From assembly GCA_047495785.1 (NCBI GenBank), contig JBLDXI010000025.1, positions 2,108,001 through 2,172,000 of the forward strand: a stretch of DNA of 64,000 nt. Direction: 5' to 3'. The notes under the pieces are model-generated. The model was not told the DNA's origin, searched no databases, and was given only the letters and a program-made list of their open reading frames with translations. Shown piece by piece: positions 62,109-64,000 of the stretch. Each line of letters starts with the position of its first letter. The stretch's first letter is position 1. Made by a program: the position numbers and the translations under genes. The stretch comes from Lepidodermella squamata (lineage: Eukaryota > Gastrotricha).

Positions 62109-64000
62109 TTTAAGAATCGCTGTAATTTGCTGTTTTGCTACTTGTTACTGAAATAATACATATCTCTGTTTGCTTATCCCGATAGTGAATGGGATCGCTT
62201 ATTATTTTCTGACCAATTAGTTTTGAATCTCTCAGAGCAGTGGCTGAATGTTAGCCTTTCGTCCAGTGAACGCATTCTCATTCTGATTTTTCAATAAACT
62301 CTCATTGAGTCAATATGATTGTTATCATGAAAGGTTCTTCCCAGTCAAGGTGATACAAAGAATTCTTTAGATAGGATCTTGATCGGAATCACCTTCATCA
62401 AAGATCAAAGCAGATTAAGACGAACTTATTGCTTCGAGTAGGCATATTATCAATTGGATTCATTAAACAATTGGCAACTTCTATACACTGCTACTAATTC
62501 ATTCTGGCAGTGCTCTCGCTCGAGAACGTACGAGCGCCTGCTCTTGTAAAGAGCGTAAAATCGATGTTGGATACTGTAATTACGGCATGAAAATACGTCG
62601 CAGGGAATTTGTTTCACTTTCTCTTTTGCAAGGTTATGACCCCGTATGCGTATGACTTGGACTTCTATCCAAATGGGGATAGAAGCTTGGGAGAAGATTG
62701 GATTTTGGATGATAATATGGATGTTCAGAAGTCGTGTTGTTGCCAAAGCGATGTTGTAAATTCTAAGTCACGATATCATTCACTGATTTTCACTCGCCAC
62801 ATGCATGCAAGCTCGTTGAATCTTTTGCATATTCATATTACTACTCTGGATTTTGGATATGTTTTTTTCTTGAGGTTGAGGTGAAAGCATTAACAGCGAA
62901 ACGGCACACTCCGGTATAACTCTATGCTTGAGTCCACGTGCTTGCTGGGCTTTTGTATTCTCGGCACTAGATGTGCATTCTAGTCGACATTACGCGTTTT
63001 AGAAGCCTCATAACGGTGCCCTAATTCGCACCTCATTCAACGAGAAATCTCGGAAATGTTTATTTTTCGCTTACTATCTTCCTTAAAACAAATCATACGA
63101 CTGGTCTGAAGCATTCCTTGGTGAAAAGGTTGCCCAATTTCAATTCACCTCCAATTTAACCTCTGTTACGTTCGGGGTACTGTAAATCATGAGACGTAGT
63201 GGCTCGACGGGCTCGAAGCCTAACCACAGGGGGGACCCTTATTTTTTTTCCCTGGCCCCAGCGGAAACTTGAGCGATATAAGGGAGACCCTTACCTATAT
63301 CCCCTTTCGGCAAAATGTCCATCTTCTACACTGAAATTGAAGAAAATATCAAGGTGTTAATTTTGAAGAGATCTGACTACACACATGTGGTTCTTTGCAT
63401 TCTGGCTACTTATCGCCAAGAAATCGACGGTTGAAATTTTAAATTTTTCGATTTTTGTCCTCCAAGAAATTGATGAATCAGCAGACTATCTGGCGCCCAT
63501 GGCTTTACACCCCTTTTCTCGTGAGTAGACATTCTATACTGATATTATGTCCATGGCAAATTCACATTTTGCACATTTTGCACCCGTTACCCATGTGCTT
63601 ACTCGCATGGCGCTCTTTTTTATTTCATAATTCGGCGATCGTAATTGATTATAAATAGATTGTTAAACCATTTGAAGCTAATATGACTTGATTATCAAAG
63701 TGAGGCGTATCTAAAAGGCAAAATATTAAGAAATGGTGATACATGGCGTCGGAGATTGAGCAATGGGGTAATTTTTAATGAAGGACACCCGGAGTGGGTT
63801 GATATGGTGTGCTTCATTGCGCAATTTTTAGTAATTCAATAATGCATTTCTGAAATAGCTCTGAGCCTGCGAGCTCGATCGATAATTACCCTACTTTGGT
63901 TTCGGCAAGTATTACAGCGCAATTCTAAATAGAGTATTCTCTATGAATTCCGTGGTCCGAGAAAGTTATCTTGCGGAAAATGGGTAACGGTGAGTAAGAA
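62109..64000. other. spacer after gene P to window end
   Basis: The first 350 bp are collinear with 46,346-46,660. Short unsupported frames follow. A module 1 copy at 63,809-63,900 (GTGCTTCATTGCGCAATTTT, AATAGCTCTGAGCC, CTCGATCGATAATTACCC) suggests that another receptor gene begins just beyond the window. Confidence 0.45.
63809..63900 (+). promoter_or_regulatory. upstream module 1, copy near window end
   Basis: Block order GTGCTTCATTGCG, TTTTTAGTAATTCAATAATG, AATAGCTCTGAGCCTG, GATCGATAATTACCCTA. The core is changed to GATCGATAA. Confidence 0.4.

Noticed and set aside
1-64000. CRISPR arrays, rRNA genes, operons, prophage, spliced-leader genes
   Set aside because: No regularly spaced repeats, no rRNA-like sequence and no bacterial gene organisation were seen. 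I did not find a recognisable nematode SL1 sequence.

Overview
The window is eukaryotic, intron-rich and about 38-40% GC. Its main content is a one-strand tandem array of divergent nuclear hormone receptor (NR) genes, so the organism is an animal, because NRs are metazoan transcription factors. Large lineage-specific NR expansions and introns of about 45-60 nt recall nematodes. However, no spliced-leader gene is visible and the 3' splice sites (TTGCAG, TTTAG, TCCAG) are more varied than the usual nematode one, so the phylum stays open.

I can assemble 14 apparently intact receptor genes, all on the + strand: A 6885-8719, C 11885-13923, D 18533-20260, E 21949-23854, F 24841-26540, G 27904-29755, H 31659-33273, I 37802-39399, K 41141-42764, L 43769-45486, M 48489-50394, N 53148-55038, O 57113-58929 and P 60824-62108. 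There is also one DNA-binding-domain-only candidate (J, 39867-40582), one decayed gene (B), and several ghost exons (14.5, 16.3, 37.6, 46.1, 46.95 and 56.1 kb). The genes share one architecture: 8 coding exons of about 33 or 57, 63, 145, 173-278, 121, 158, 100 and 212-221 nt with conserved phases. Exons 1-3 encode the two-zinc-finger DNA-binding domain, exon 4 the hinge and first ligand-domain helix, and exons 5-8 the ligand-binding domain. None of these exons is long enough to stand out as a long ORF.

Three interleaved subfamilies are visible. S1 (C, D, E, G, H, I, N and pseudogene B) has a short exon 1 and P-box CSACQK. S2 (A, J, K, L, M, O) has an 18-19 codon exon 1, the motif CGKVV(P/A)PR and usually CNACQK. 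S3 (F, P) has a YYCPK motif. Both zinc-finger loops are one residue longer than in ordinary receptors.

Between genes, two non-coding modules recur. One is centred on GATCAATA with a GTAATTTAATAT block. In several genes it is followed some 200-1000 bp later by a second module containing CACGTGCCACT. They look like promoter or 5' regulatory DNA copied along with each gene. Dispersed mobile elements fill the rest: LINE fragments, two inverted-repeat element families inside introns and spacers, a 790-bp perfect tandem duplication, long palindromes (one with a hammerhead-like core and 13-bp flanking direct repeats), and a GC-rich transposon island at 33.4-35.9 kb. A small tRNA island at 14.7-15.6 kb has one clean tRNA-Lys and degenerate Phe, Glu, Ala-like and unassigned copies. 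All exon joins here are read by eye and need transcript support.
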